From positions 25,300 to 89,299 of the forward strand of contig NZ_SMDQ01000017.1 in the NCBI RefSeq assembly GCF_012911975.1: a stretch of 64,000 nt of DNA. Direction: 5' to 3'. This stretch comes from Nodosilinea sp. P-1105. Its GTDB lineage: Bacteria; Cyanobacteriota; Cyanobacteriia; Phormidesmidales; Phormidesmidaceae. Positions 26,782 through 36,960 of the stretch are shown here, in pieces (the stretch's first letter is position 1; every line of letters starts with the position of its first letter). The notes under the pieces are model-generated. The model was given only the letters and a program-made list of their open reading frames with translations. It ran no database searches and was not told the origin of the DNA. Position numbers and translations under genes: made by a program.

Positions 26782-28728
26782 ATGTCGTTACCTGCGATCG
26801 ATCAATTTCTGACCCAGGCCCCGAGCTATACCCTGGACACCCCTTTAGGCACCATTGCCCAGGACTGGCGTCATCAAGCTGTGGAAGGGCATAGCCACCT
26901 GATTGTGGTTGATGCCCAGCGTCGTCCGATGGGATCGTTGGCCCTAGGGTGCCTATGGGCAGCGGCGACTGATGTCACGTTGGCCCATTTAGAAGCCGAC
27001 CTAGAGCCGATTGTGCAGGTAACGGCCCCCCAGACGTTAGCAGAGCTTTGGCCCCTGATGACGGGGGTAAATTCCCAAGTGGTGGTGGTGGTGGATCGGG
27101 CGATGACCTATCAAGGGGTGGTGAGTGCTGATCGCCTGCTCGGTTGGGTCGCCCGTCACGCCAAAATGACAGACCAGGGGCTCGTGCCTATGTCTGCCTC
27201 GGCGGCATCGCCCCTAGCTCAGGATAATTTAGGCTGGGTGGTCGATCTGAGTCACGCGCTTAAAACCCCGATTACTACGCTACTGGGGCTGTCTACCCTG
27301 CTGTTAGATAGTCGGCTGGGGTCTTTGAGCGATCGCCAATTTCGCTATGTTGTCTTGATGCGGCAGGCAGTGCGCAAGATTATGACCTTAGTTAACCAGC
27401 TACTTGACTGGTTACGGCTGGAATCTGACCAACTACCGCTCCATCTAGAAGCCCTTGATCTAGAGGCATTTATTACTGATCTGGTCCCGAGCTTTTTGGC
27501 GACCAAAAGCGAGGACCTAGTGGTGGACGAGTGGCCCCAACAATTCAAGATTCACCGCCGGGTTACACCGCCGGTGGTGATGGCAGACGCTCTCCGTTTG
27601 CGCCAGGGTCTGCACTATGCCCTCGACAGCCTCATGCAGCAGGGGTTTGAGCCCCGATATCTGGAGATCGATGATTGGGGCCGATGGCTAGGCCTTACCC
27701 TAGCAGGTCAAAGCCCAGCCCCAGATCCAGCGACCCAGCCATTCCAGATGCCCCCCTCGTCAGAACCCAAACGGATTGCCCCTGATGCCCTAGATGCCCT
27801 GGGGTTGACCTTGGCTCAGCGCCTGGTTCAACTCCATGGAGGTGACCTGTGCGAATTGGCACTTCCAGACGAGAAACACCTCACCCTGCTGCTGCCCATG
27901 GCCGACCAACCGTTACCCCTAGCTCAGCCCGATCATGCGGCTACAGTGTTGGTGGGGATCGTGGGCCAGCAACCCCAGCTGATTGCCCAGGCTCACCAGG
28001 GCTTGCAGGACAGCCGCTACCGGCTGATATCTATCCCCAACCTGAGTCGTTGGACTGCTCTGCAACAACGACTGCCCCTGGCTGGGGTCATCCTCTGTGA
28101 GGTTGCCCTCCCTGTGGAGGGGGCTGTGGCTGATCAGACGATGGATCTGCCCTGGAGGTTAGGGGCTGATTGCAGACCGCAAGGGATCGTCACACTAGGA
28201 TCTGAAAACATCACCAGTTGGCACGGCATACCCGCGATGGCGCTGCCGCCCGATGGTGTTGCTTCTGGGTTAAAGGCGGCCCTAGATGATTTGATTGGGA
28301 TGACGTCTTGGCCCGCAGCGGTATCCCAGCCCCCGGGGTTAACCCTGCTGCTGTTAAGTGCCGATACCCTAGAGCGGCCCACAGATAGGCTATCCACTAA
28401 CTTGCAAGCTTGGCTGCAACATTATCACTGTCGCCTATTGCAGGTTGACAATCTCACCCAGGCCAGCGTTCTCAGCCGGGTTTGGCAACCCGATGGGATT
28501 ATTCTGCTGGGGGCGGAAACCTTAGGGGCTGACTATCTCCAAGCCTTGGCCCAATGCCCTGAGTTGGCCCCCCTCCCCCTGGTGACCTTTGCGGATGTGG
28601 CTCAGCCACCGTCGGCCTCTGATCTGGGGCTGCGGTTTGTGCCCTGTGCTCAGGTGGTGCAGCAACCGCCCCAGTTGGGAAGCCTGGCCCTAATTCGGGC
28701 AGTAGTGGCTGCCCGCCGGACAGGTTAG
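26782..28728 (+). CDS. CBS-domain hybrid histidine-kinase-like protein
   Basis: A 648-residue protein divergent from kaiA. Residues about 15-130 look like a CBS pair (HSHLIVVDAQRRPMGSL, VVVVDRAMTYQGVVS). A HisKA domain follows with the H-box DLSHALKTPIT near 157-168. The ATPase domain is weak: a LGLTLAQRLVQLHGGDL F/G-box-like block is present but a clear N-box Asn and G1 (DxGxG) are not. The C-terminal 290 residues resemble two receiver-like modules. It may be a kinase with a degenerate ATP site or a pseudokinase scaffold. It sits beside the clock cluster, but no functional link is shown. Confidence 0.7.
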   Translation: MSLPAIDQFLTQAPSYTLDTPLGTIAQDWRHQAVEGHSHLIVVDAQRRPMGSLALGCLWAAATDVTLAHLEADLEPIVQVTAPQTLAELWPLMTGVNSQVVVVVDRAMTYQGVVSADRLLGWVARHAKMTDQGLVPMSASAASPLAQDNLGWVVDLSHALKTPITTLLGLSTLLLDSRLGSLSDRQFRYVVLMRQAVRKIMTLVNQLLDWLRLESDQLPLHLEALDLEAFITDLVPSFLATKSEDLVVDEWPQQFKIHRRVTPPVVMADALRLRQGLHYALDSLMQQGFEPRYLEIDDWGRWLGLTLAGQSPAPDPATQPFQMPPSSEPKRIAPDALDALGLTLAQRLVQLHGGDLCELALPDEKHLTLLLPMADQPLPLAQPDHAATVLVGIVGQQPQLIAQAHQGLQDSRYRLISIPNLSRWTALQQRLPLAGVILCEVALPVEGAVADQTMDLPWRLGADCRPQGIVTLGSENITSWHGIPAMALPPDGVASGLKAALDDLIGMTSWPAAVSQPPGLTLLLLSADTLERPTDRLSTNLQAWLQHYHCRLLQVDNLTQASVLSRVWQPDGIILLGAETLGADYLQALAQCPELAPLPLVTFADVAQPPSASDLGLRFVPCAQVVQQPPQLGSLALIRAVVAARRTG

Positions 28729-28843
28729 GACCCGATAAAGAGATGATGAAAACCCAGATGGTAAGTGGACTAACTCTCAATAATTTTGGGCACATTAATG
28801 CTAATTGCTCGGGTTAAGTAAGGCTCTGACTACTCCTCTCACC

Positions 28844-31800
28844 ATGAATAACGCTGAGGCCTATGACTTGGGTCCACAAACTGCTCATCCAGTACGACTG
28901 TCCTGCTTGGCGCTGTCAGACTTAATCTGTCGCCTGACCCAGATGATAGCTAGCCCCTCAGACTGGTCAACTAGCCTAGACATGGTTGTTAAGGTAGTGG
29001 GGCAGGCCCTGGGCGCGATCGCCGGGGGAGTCTGGCACCAGCCTTGCAACCCAAGGAGTCCTGGCCCTAGCAGCGGCCTAATCTATGGCCCTCCAGCTAT
29101 ACGGAACCCTGCTATCGATGATTTTATTGCCACCGCCTGGGGCCAAACCACCTGGCAGTGGTCATGGGTTGCCCCAGATGCCCCTGATGGATCTCAGCCA
29201 GGGGTCTATTCTGGTTTAACCTTGCCCCTCGATCAGCCGGAACGGTTAGCTCTGCTAGCCTGGTTTTTTACCGTTCCCCCAGACTTATCTGCCGATCGCC
29301 AGCGTCAGATCACTAAGCTTTGTGCCCACATTAACCATCTCTGGCGGCTGAAACAAACTAGCCTGGCCTTGGGGCAGCAGCAGCAGCGGTATCAAAGCCT
29401 GATTGACGTACTGCCGGGTATTGCCTTCCAGGCTAATCCTGATGCCGATTGGTCCATGCGCTACTTAAGCGCGGGTTGTAAACCGTTGACAGGCTACGAG
29501 GCTGAGGAGCTGGTGGTGGAGAACGTTTCGCCCCCAGGGGGAGCTATCTCCTATAACCAGGTGATGCACCCAGAGGATCGGGCAACGGTGCTTGCCAGTA
29601 TTCAGCGGGCCGTTGACACCGGTGAATCCTATGGGGTGGAATATCGCATTGTCACCCGCCAGGGAGACATCAAGTGGGTTTGGGAAAAAGGGGCGGCAAC
29701 GGTGGATGATCAGGGCCAAATTCAGCAGGTGGAAGGCTTTATTAGCGACATTACGTCTTTGAAGCTATCTGAAGCGGCCCTACGCCAGGTCGAGCAAACC
29801 CTCAAAGCGCGGGAAGCTTTCTTACAGTTGGTGCTGAACAGCATTCCCCATCCCGTGTTTTGGAAAGATCGCCAAAGTCGCTACCTCGGCTGTAATCAAG
29901 TGTTTGCAGAGGTGATGGGGCTGGCTGACCCGCTCGAGATTATTGGGCAGACCGATGATCAACTGCCCTATATCAGCCAGGAAGAGGCTGAATACTACCA
30001 AAACTGCGATCGCATCGTCATGCAGCGCAATCAACCAAACACCAGGGTGATCGAACTCCAGACCTATCCCCAAGGTCAGGGCTGGATCTCTTGCAGTCGC
30101 CTGCCCATGCACAATGAGCAGGGGGAGGTGATCGGGATCTTGTGTAGCTTTGAGGATGTCACCGATCACATTACCGCTCAACAGGCTCTGAAGACACGGG
30201 AGCAATACCTCAGTACCCTGGCCGAAATTCAGCGCCAGTTAATCGTTAGTCAGTGGGATTGGGATAGTAGCCAGGTGCAGCATATCTTCGCCGCCCTGGG
30301 GCGGACTTCTGGGGCCAGTCGAGTTTACTACTACGAGCTATTTAGCGACAGCGATGGCACTCCCCTGATGCGGCAACGGGTGGAATGGTCAGCCCCCGGT
30401 ATTTTACCCACCACGGCGGATAGACGCTTTCAGGCGATTCCAGTCGTGCCGCTATTTAGCGATTGGCTCAACCAAGTGAACCGCCAGGGTAGCCTCAACT
30501 GTACAGTCCATGACTTTACGGTGGCCCAGCGGCAAATTTTGGCGGCCCCGCCCAGCAATATTCAATCCATCCTGTTGCTACCCCTGATGGTCAGAGGTCA
30601 CATGCAGGGCGTCATGGGCTTTAGCAACTGCCTCATTCCCCAACTTTGGGAACGCTCCGAAGTCGAGCTATTGCGGGTGGCCACTGCCGACATGGGCCTA
30701 GCCATCGAACGTCAGCAGGTGGAACGCTCCCTCAAACAGGCAGAGCAAAAATACCGCAGCATTTTTGAGAATGCCGTGGAAGGTATTTTTCAAAGTACGC
30801 CAGAAGGACAGTATTTGACCGTCAACCCCATGCTGGCCCGAATTTATGGCTACGACTCCCCCACGGAGTTGATCCACACCCTGGCCGACATCAACCGGCA
30901 GCTGTATGTCCAGCCTAACCGCCGTCTCGACTTCGTGAGCCAAATGCAGCAAGCCGGGTCAGTCTTGGGGTTTGAGTCCCAGGTATACCGCAAAGATGGT
31001 CAAGTTATTTGGATCTCAGAATCTGCCCGGGCTATCTACAGCGATCGCGGTGAAATTATCGCCTATGAAGGCACCGTTGAAGACATCACCGAGCGTAAAC
31101 AGAGAGAAGCCGCTATCCTGCGACAGGACCTGCTATTGCAGGGGGTGGCCCAGGCCAGTCAGTGCCTGCTCACCACGGCCGACTTTAGCGACGCCATTGG
31201 CCAAGTCTTGCAGATCCTAGGGCAGGCCGCCGCTGCCGATCGCGCCTACATTTATCAGCAGCATCTCCACCCCACCACTGGGGAGCAGGCCATAAGCATG
31301 AAATATGAATGGACCCGCGATGGCATTGCGCCTAGTATCGACCAGCCCCACTGGCAAAATCAGTCGTTTAAGCAGCTAGGGATCGAGCGCTGGCACCAGG
31401 CCTTTATGACTGGCCAGTCTATCCATGGCCTGACTCGCACCTTCCCTGCCCCAGAGCAAGTCTTGCTCAAGCTCGACCATATTCTATCCATTCTGATGGT
31501 CCCCATTTTCATCGATACCCAGCTCTGGGGCTACATTGGCTTTGATGCCTGCCTCGAGCCTTGGGAATGGACCAGCAATGACGAGTCAATTTTGCGAGCT
31601 GTTGCCGCTAGTTTAGGGGGAGCCTTGAAGCGACAGCAGACAGAAGCCCAAATGTGCTACCAGGTGTATCACGACACGCTGACCAACCTACCCAACCGGG
31701 CCTTTTTTAACCGTCATCTGCCCGAGGTAATTGCCCAAGCGCACGCTACCCAACAGCTGCTGGCGGTGATGTTTTTGGATTTAGACCGCTTCAAAACCAT

Positions 31801-32962
31801 TAACGATACCCTGAGTCACGCCGTGGGCGATCTATTATTGCAGCAGGTGGCCCAGCGCATTGCCACGGCCTTACGTGCAGACGACATCGTTGCCCGCTGG
31901 GGGGGGGATGAATTCACCTTAATTTTGCCGCATCTGGCCCATGCCCAAGATGCCGCTAAAATTGCCCAGCGTATTGCCGATCAGATCTCTACCCCGTTTG
32001 TGCTGCATACCCACGAATTACATGTGACTTGCAGCATTGGCATTACCCTCTTTCCCCAAGACGGCAACGACATGACAACCCTGCTGCAAAATGCTGATGC
32101 TGCCATGTACCGGGCCAAAGAGCGGGGGCGTAACAACTATCAGTTCTATACCGAAAACCTCAGTACCGAGGCTGCCCAGCGACTGAAGTTAGAGAGTTCC
32201 TTGCACCATGCCCTGGCCCGCCAAGAATTTATGCTGTACTACCAGCCCCAAATCAACGTGACCACTGGGCAGGCCGAACAGATGGAAGCGCTCTTGCGGT
32301 GGCGGCATCCTCAAATGGGGCTGATTCCCCCCTATGAATTTATCCCGCTGGCAGAAGAGAACGGCCTGATTGTGCCCATTGGTGAGTGGGTGATCCGTAC
32401 CGCTTGCCACCAACTGATGGTCTGGCGGCAAGCGGGTCTTCCCTCAATTAAGGTGGCCGTGAATTTGTCGGCTCGCCAGTTGCAGCATCCTGACCTGGTC
32501 AGATTTGTGGCTCAAACCTTGAACGATACGGCACTGCCAGCCCACTGTCTAGAGCTAGAAATTACTGAAACCGCTGCCATGGCCGATGTCCAGGCCTCGA
32601 TTCAACGGCTGCAAGAGTTACGTCAGCTGGGGGTGCAAATTTCCATGGATGACTTTGGGACCGGTTACTCTTGCCTCAGCTATCTGAAGCAGTTTCCCCT
32701 GAATGGTCTCAAGATCGATCGCGCCTTTGTCAAAGACTTGACCACCGACCTGGCTGACCAGGCGATGGCCAAGGCGATTATAGCCATGGCTAAGGGGCTT
32801 AATTTAACCGTAGTGGCCGAAGGGGTAGAAACCGAGGCGCAGCGACAGTGTCTATACGCCTTAGGCTGCACCAAAATGCAGGGGTATTTATTTGGCCGCC
32901 CCCAACCTCAAGAGGTCGCCGAAGCCTATCTGACTCAATCTAAGCCAATAGTCTGCCCTTAA
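28844..32962 (+). CDS. PAS/GAF/GGDEF/EAL cyclic-di-GMP signalling protein
   Basis: About 1372 residues from the ATG at 28844; a TTG at 28805 is an alternative. Order: an N-terminal GAF-like part, PAS domains (about 190-310, 325-450), a GAF (about 460-620), another PAS (about 635-760), a further GAF (about 775-935), GGDEF and EAL. The GGDEF domain keeps the catalytic GGDEF (ARWGGDEFTLIL) and EAL keeps EALLRWRHP, ELEITETA and DDFGTGYSCLSYLK, so both synthesis and hydrolysis of c-di-GMP are possible. No membrane segment is evident. It follows the kinase-like gene at about 115 bp on the same strand. Confidence 0.92.
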   Translation: MNNAEAYDLGPQTAHPVRLSCLALSDLICRLTQMIASPSDWSTSLDMVVKVVGQALGAIAGGVWHQPCNPRSPGPSSGLIYGPPAIRNPAIDDFIATAWGQTTWQWSWVAPDAPDGSQPGVYSGLTLPLDQPERLALLAWFFTVPPDLSADRQRQITKLCAHINHLWRLKQTSLALGQQQQRYQSLIDVLPGIAFQANPDADWSMRYLSAGCKPLTGYEAEELVVENVSPPGGAISYNQVMHPEDRATVLASIQRAVDTGESYGVEYRIVTRQGDIKWVWEKGAATVDDQGQIQQVEGFISDITSLKLSEAALRQVEQTLKAREAFLQLVLNSIPHPVFWKDRQSRYLGCNQVFAEVMGLADPLEIIGQTDDQLPYISQEEAEYYQNCDRIVMQRNQPNTRVIELQTYPQGQGWISCSRLPMHNEQGEVIGILCSFEDVTDHITAQQALKTREQYLSTLAEIQRQLIVSQWDWDSSQVQHIFAALGRTSGASRVYYYELFSDSDGTPLMRQRVEWSAPGILPTTADRRFQAIPVVPLFSDWLNQVNRQGSLNCTVHDFTVAQRQILAAPPSNIQSILLLPLMVRGHMQGVMGFSNCLIPQLWERSEVELLRVATADMGLAIERQQVERSLKQAEQKYRSIFENAVEGIFQSTPEGQYLTVNPMLARIYGYDSPTELIHTLADINRQLYVQPNRRLDFVSQMQQAGSVLGFESQVYRKDGQVIWISESARAIYSDRGEIIAYEGTVEDITERKQREAAILRQDLLLQGVAQASQCLLTTADFSDAIGQVLQILGQAAAADRAYIYQQHLHPTTGEQAISMKYEWTRDGIAPSIDQPHWQNQSFKQLGIERWHQAFMTGQSIHGLTRTFPAPEQVLLKLDHILSILMVPIFIDTQLWGYIGFDACLEPWEWTSNDESILRAVAASLGGALKRQQTEAQMCYQVYHDTLTNLPNRAFFNRHLPEVIAQAHATQQLLAVMFLDLDRFKTINDTLSHAVGDLLLQQVAQRIATALRADDIVARWGGDEFTLILPHLAHAQDAAKIAQRIADQISTPFVLHTHELHVTCSIGITLFPQDGNDMTTLLQNADAAMYRAKERGRNNYQFYTENLSTEAAQRLKLESSLHHALARQEFMLYYQPQINVTTGQAEQMEALLRWRHPQMGLIPPYEFIPLAEENGLIVPIGEWVIRTACHQLMVWRQAGLPSIKVAVNLSARQLQHPDLVRFVAQTLNDTALPAHCLELEITETAAMADVQASIQRLQELRQLGVQISMDDFGTGYSCLSYLKQFPLNGLKIDRAFVKDLTTDLADQAMAKAIIAMAKGLNLTVVAEGVETEAQRQCLYALGCTKMQGYLFGRPQPQEVAEAYLTQSKPIVCP

Positions 32963-32976
32963 TTCAGCCCATCCAA

Positions 32977-33771
32977 CTACTGCAAGGCGGCTTTCAGACT
33001 CTGGCAAAATTTACCGATGGTCTGGAGTGCGGCTTCAGGCGATTCACCGGCCAACCGCTTCACAAAGGCACTCCCCACAATCACCCCGTCAGCTCCCCAG
33101 CCCCTCAGTTGTTTAGCCTGGTCAGGATCAGAGACCCCAAACCCAACCCCTACAGGTTTATCGGTGGCTTGCTTGAGGGTATCCAGCAAGTCTTTCACCC
33201 GACCTTGCAGCTCACTGCGCATGCCCGTCACCCCTGTGACGCTAACCAGATAGATAAACCCTTGGGCCTGCTGCGCGATCGCCTGAATGCGTGCCATCGG
33301 GGATGTGGGAGCCACCAGTAAGGTGACGTCGATGGCATGGGCGGCAGCCGCTTGGAGCACAGCGTCTACCTCTTCCAGCGGCAAATCGGGCACAACTAAC
33401 CCAGCTACGCCGGCGGCGGCAATATCCGCCATAAAGGTGTCGATGCCTCGGTTCAAGATCGGGTTGTAATAAGTAAATAAAATCAAAGGAGCCTGCAGCT
33501 GCGGAGCCACCGATTGGACCATCGTTAGCACCTGATCTAGGGTGACGCCCTGTTGCAGGGCCCGTGTCGCCGCCGCCTGAATAACAGGACCGTCTGCGAG
33601 GGGGTCAGAATAAGGGACCCCCAGCTCAATCAAATCAGCCCCATGGCGATCTAGCACCATCAGGGCTTTGGCCGTTGTGTCTAAATCTGGGTCTCCAGCG
33701 GTAATAAACGGAATTAGCGCACACAGTCCCTGACTTTTCAGGGTGTGAAACCGCTCAGAAACTTGGGCCAT
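32977..33771 (-). CDS. trpA: Tryptophan synthase alpha chain
   Basis: Cleaves indole-3-glycerol phosphate to indole for TrpB. The 264-residue TIM barrel shows the catalytic Glu in [16 protein letters not shown] (near 47), the Asp in VPDLPLEE (near 127) and the phosphate-binding GVGFGVSDP and VIVGSAFV segments. No trpB is present here, as is usual in cyanobacteria, where trp genes are scattered. It is third in a minus-strand series after ndhL and the DUF3007 gene. Confidence 0.96.
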   Translation of the reverse strand: MAQVSERFHTLKSQGLCALIPFITAGDPDLDTTAKALMVLDRHGADLIELGVPYSDPLADGPVIQAAATRALQQGVTLDQVLTMVQSVAPQLQAPLILFTYYNPILNRGIDTFMADIAAAGVAGLVVPDLPLEEVDAVLQAAAAHAIDVTLLVAPTSPMARIQAIAQQAQGFIYLVSVTGVTGMRSELQGRVKDLLDTLKQATDKPVGVGFGVSDPDQAKQLRGWGADGVIVGSAFVKRLAGESPEAALQTIGKFCQSLKAALQ

Positions 33772-33865
33772 AGCTACCGCCTTGAATCAGTCCAATACAG
33801 CACTCTAGACCAAGACTGCCCCCGCGTCTACGGGCTGCTTCAAGCCTTCCTTTGCAGGCGGCGAG

Positions 33866-34174
33866 TCATGGGCCAGGGGAGTCAGTGCCCACATCTTTTT
33901 GCAATGCCGCCAACTCCTCAGGGCTGAGCTCATCGAGGCGTTTTTGCAGTACAGCCGTCTCATAGTCGTCTAGCTGCTGGTTAAGGGTCATGTTGTGGGT
34001 CACCACCCTAAACAGGTAAGTCAGCAGCCAGCCCACCAAGCCCCCTACCATAACCGCCTGGCTCCAAATACCAGCGGACAGGCCATCTAGCCCCAATAAC
34101 CGAAAACCTAGAAATAAGGCTCCCCCAGCTAGAAAGATACCGATGCCAATACCAATAATGTCAATTCGTCTCAC
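33866..34174 (-). CDS. DUF3007 family membrane protein
   Basis: A 102-residue protein with two hydrophobic segments (about 6-27 and 38-60) and a charged C-terminal tail ending in an acidic, helical stretch (DELSPEELAALQK). This matches the DUF3007 family found in cyanobacteria and plastids. Gene order ndhL, DUF3007, trpA recurs in cyanobacteria, hinting at a thylakoid or NDH-1-related role, but none is proven. It starts about 50 bp after ndhL. Confidence 0.85.
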   Translation of the reverse strand: MRRIDIIGIGIGIFLAGGALFLGFRLLGLDGLSAGIWSQAVMVGGLVGWLLTYLFRVVTHNMTLNQQLDDYETAVLQKRLDELSPEELAALQKDVGTDSPGP

Positions 34175-34224
34175 GACTGGCTTTCCCTATGTGTGATGAA
34201 TGGGCTGCCGTGCCAAGGTGCTGG

Positions 34225-34470
34225 TTAGTCTAGGTTGCGCATTTGGGGACGAAAATTTAAGAAGGGACTGAACAGCAACATGCCTGGGAAAAACGCAAAT
34301 ACCAGCCCATAGAGCAGAGCCCGTTCTATCGAACCAGTCGTGTACCAGCGCCGCTTCAGGTACAGCAACAACGCTAAGGGAATAACCACGAGGTAAACCC
34401 CGGCCAAGCCCAGGTAAACAGCCCCGGTCAGTAGAATGTCTGTGGAAATTGCCAGGTTAGAGAGTGCCAT
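34225..34470 (-). CDS. ndhL: NAD(P)H-quinone oxidoreductase subunit L
   Basis: Small membrane subunit of cyanobacterial NDH-1, needed for respiration, cyclic electron flow and CO2 uptake. The ATG at 34470 gives 81 residues with two helices (about 13-36 and 48-66) and the conserved [20 protein letters not shown] block plus [14 protein letters not shown] at the end. A longer frame upstream is open but its first 47 residues do not resemble NdhL, so the internal ATG is chosen. Confidence 0.92.
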   Translation of the reverse strand: MALSNLAISTDILLTGAVYLGLAGVYLVVIPLALLLYLKRRWYTTGSIERALLYGLVFAFFPGMLLFSPFLNFRPQMRNLD

Positions 34471-34824
34471 AGGGGTAATCAGTGAATACAGCCTTGGCTT
34501 TATTGTAAAGCGCTGCTGCGATTCTAAAGGATTTCCTCGGGGAAGGTGGGGAAGCACTGAGTCTCGGCTGGCAAGAATGACCACCTTGGTTGAGGTGTCG
34601 GGGGTCGCCATCCCCTCTTGGGAGGGGCAGGGGTGGGTTATTCGGGTGTTAGGTGTCGGGTGTCGAGTGTGGTCATTGGGGAGATTATTTTCCAGACGCG
34701 GGCTTATGCCGTCGTGTTCTGGGCTTCAAAGATCAGTAGGGAAGTCGACGAAATGGTTGCAATCGCCCCCAGTTGGTGGTGGAATAATAGTCTACCTACT
34801 GCAACCCTTAGGGGGCAGTAGTGG
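34471..34824. other. 354-bp region with repeat fragments
   Basis: No gene was seen between ndhL and the tRNA. It holds a CCCCTCTTGGGAGGGGCAGG hairpin motif (34613-34632; related to 57.2 and 61.7 kb) and a run of GGTGTCGG/GAGTGT units near 34650-34675. The ndhL promoter is presumably at the left end. Confidence 0.55.
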
Positions 34825-34908
34825 GGGGGCGTGGCGGAATGGTAGACGCTACGGACTTAAAATCCGTTGACCTTAACGGTCGTGAGGGTTCAAGTCCCTC
34901 CGCCCCCA
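34825..34908 (+). tRNA. tRNA-Leu (UAA), without intron
   Basis: An 84-nt cloverleaf with acceptor stem GGGGGCG/CGCCCCC, discriminator A, long variable arm and anticodon loop CTTAAAA, giving anticodon UAA. The T arm reads GAGGGTTCAAGTCCCTC. The CCA end is not encoded. Many cyanobacteria have a group I intron after U34 in this gene; here the anticodon loop is uninterrupted. Confidence 0.96.
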
Positions 34909-35605
34909 TTGTGTTCTTCAGGTTCTAAGCGCACCAGTCCAGTTGTAGCTGTTGTTGCCCTGATCGGTACAGTTTGCCCGTAGGAGCTGAGGGCGTTAAG
35001 CATAAATCGACAGATCGGTGGATCGTGTTATTAATTGTTGGACTGTAGTAAACTTCTTCGTATATCCCTGTAGATTTTAATACTCCCTGTCAGACGAGGG
35101 CGAGCCACGCTGCCCGATCTGGCATTGAGTTCTCGTTTGTCCTGAACCTGATCCTAGACAACGGGATGGAGCCGCTATGTCTAAAGCCTTTCGAGGGCGT
35201 GCAGTAGTCGTTCGTCAGTTGCCGTTCGTCAGTTTTCGTGAGCTGTAGAACATCAGCAAAAACTACTGCTTTCCGTTCAATGCTAAATAACTTGTGTAAA
35301 ATAACACAAGCGGTTTCTTGTGTTTACTGAGATTAGAGGAAGCGTCGAGGGAATATTTTAGAGCAGGGTGCTTCACCACGTCATGTGGTCGAGGCTCGTC
35401 AAGGCTCAGGTATTGTCGATAGCCTACTTTAGGATGCTCCAGCGATGATGGTATCCATGCGATTGCTCTAATCAGGGAAACCTGGTCAGGGGCAATATCC
35501 ATGCCATGGATGTTCGCGTTGGTGGAAAACAATTCTAAGCTGACTTGACAGCTTAGGGCCTTGCTATCCACAGGGTTGTCCTGTTGATATCTACTGCTGA
35601 TATCT
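34909..35605. other. 697-bp region without a supported gene
   Basis: A frame on the minus strand (35263-35571) is open for 102 codons but has no recognisable features. The region holds a tandem CGTTCGTCAGTT pair near 35207-35231, the inverted repeat CTTGTGT/ACACAAG at 35291-35310 with another CTTGTGT at about 35318, and two TGATATCTA copies just before the next start. These may be regulatory. Confidence 0.5.
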
Positions 35606-36958
35606 ATGAAAACTGTGCTTACTCATCAGCGTTTAATGGAATCGAGTGAACCAACGTTTCAAGCTGGGCTAACCCTGTATCAGGCTCAGCAGATAATTTA
35701 CGACTTTTTGCTGGAAATTGTTAAGTTCTGGCCTCCAGAAGATGTGCTGGACGAGTTTCGGCATCTCTTTATTCAACACAATGACTCCGTCAGTTCTCAA
35801 ACGCTGCCGGCCCTGCATGTCATTTTGTTTGCCAACGATGAAATCGAGTTCCGCTACACGATCAAACGCTGTTGCTACATTCTGATTAATAACTGGGAGC
35901 TAGCCCGTCATTTTGACTATATTCAGCACTTGGTTGATTTATTTGAGGATCCGCTCTTGCAGCGGCGTACCCTGTCTCCCACCCTAAAGCGGCTGCGGGT
36001 TTGGCTGAATAATTTTATTAATAGTCAAGATTTCCAAGAGTTGCGGCTGTTTGCGGCCCGATTGGCAGAAGATCGCACGATCAATCGTCCTGGGGAGTGG
36101 GTCTCTCGCTATACGTCTTATCTGTTGGCGCCCCAATACATCGACGAGTCAAACCCGCTGGAACAACGGCAGGCCGCCCGCGCCCTGTCCCAGCGGTTAA
36201 AAGCTCAGTATAAGTTTAATCTGGCGTTGTACACTGCCCATGGCCACTCTAACCAGGGCGATCGCACCGCCCACAACCCCACCGACTTAGGCGATAATGC
36301 CCTGCAGCTAATCAAAGCGATTGTGGCTAAGCGCGGTGAGTACAGCTATCGCAATTTGGCCCGGTTGTTCCTAGAGCAGACCCAAGGTACCACCTATGCC
36401 AGCTTTAAGACCAGCTTGCCTCGGTACTTGCTCTACACCGTTAGCAGTAACCCGATTGCTAAGCAGCTGCACGACCAGTTGGCAACAAGGCTAGCTGACC
36501 TTTACAGCGAATTTGACGATGACCCGGTGGATAGTTCTCTGCGGTTGCGCACTAGCAATCGCGTCATCGATTACCTTATGACCGAGAACCGAGAAGAACC
36601 CTCACCGCTTTTTTCCCTGGTACTGTCCCAGGGGAATGCCCTTACCCTGGCGATCCTGCTATTAAAGCTAGTATTGATTTCTCGGCAGTCCCACCCCTAT
36701 CTAGAGGTGAGAATTGCCGACCTCCTGCGCTATTACGAACGATTCCCCCGCCATCAGTGTCAGTGGGTGATCAACTTTTTAGAGGTGTTTCAGGTGACTT
36801 TTGCCATCTATGCCGAAGATATTGAATATAACCTGGTCAAAGTGAGCACTGATCCCACCACCCTGGAGGGAGATGACCTGGAAACCTGCCGTATTTTCTC
36901 CCAACTCCTTTCCGAATCTCCCATACCCGGCCAAGCTGATGAAGACCTCTCCGATTAA
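35606..36958 (+). CDS. Hypothetical protein, helical, 450 residues
   Basis: I do not recognise a domain. The protein is soluble and almost entirely helical, rich in Leu, Arg and Phe, without signal or membrane segments. Segments such as LYQAQQIIYDFLLEIVKFWPP, shown in part, and LHVILFANDEIEFRYTIKRC look conserved and compact, resembling helical repeat proteins. The stop lies 2 bp from the convergent larC stop. It has the look of a conserved cyanobacterial protein; no function is proposed. Confidence 0.75.
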   Translation: MKTVLTHQRLMESSEPTFQAGLTLYQAQQIIYDFLLEIVKFWPPEDVLDEFRHLFIQHNDSVSSQTLPALHVILFANDEIEFRYTIKRCCYILINNWELARHFDYIQHLVDLFEDPLLQRRTLSPTLKRLRVWLNNFINSQDFQELRLFAARLAEDRTINRPGEWVSRYTSYLLAPQYIDESNPLEQRQAARALSQRLKAQYKFNLALYTAHGHSNQGDRTAHNPTDLGDNALQLIKAIVAKRGEYSYRNLARLFLEQTQGTTYASFKTSLPRYLLYTVSSNPIAKQLHDQLATRLADLYSEFDDDPVDSSLRLRTSNRVIDYLMTENREEPSPLFSLVLSQGNALTLAILLLKLVLISRQSHPYLEVRIADLLRYYERFPRHQCQWVINFLEVFQVTFAIYAEDIEYNLVKVSTDPTTLEGDDLETCRIFSQLLSESPIPGQADEDLSD

Positions 36959-36960
36959 CG

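Noticed and set aside
34825..34908. Group I intron in tRNA-Leu
   Set aside because: The anticodon loop is continuous, so there is no intron.
35263..35571. 102-codon frame on the minus strand
   Set aside because: No recognised motif or ribosome-binding site, and it covers repeats that look regulatory.
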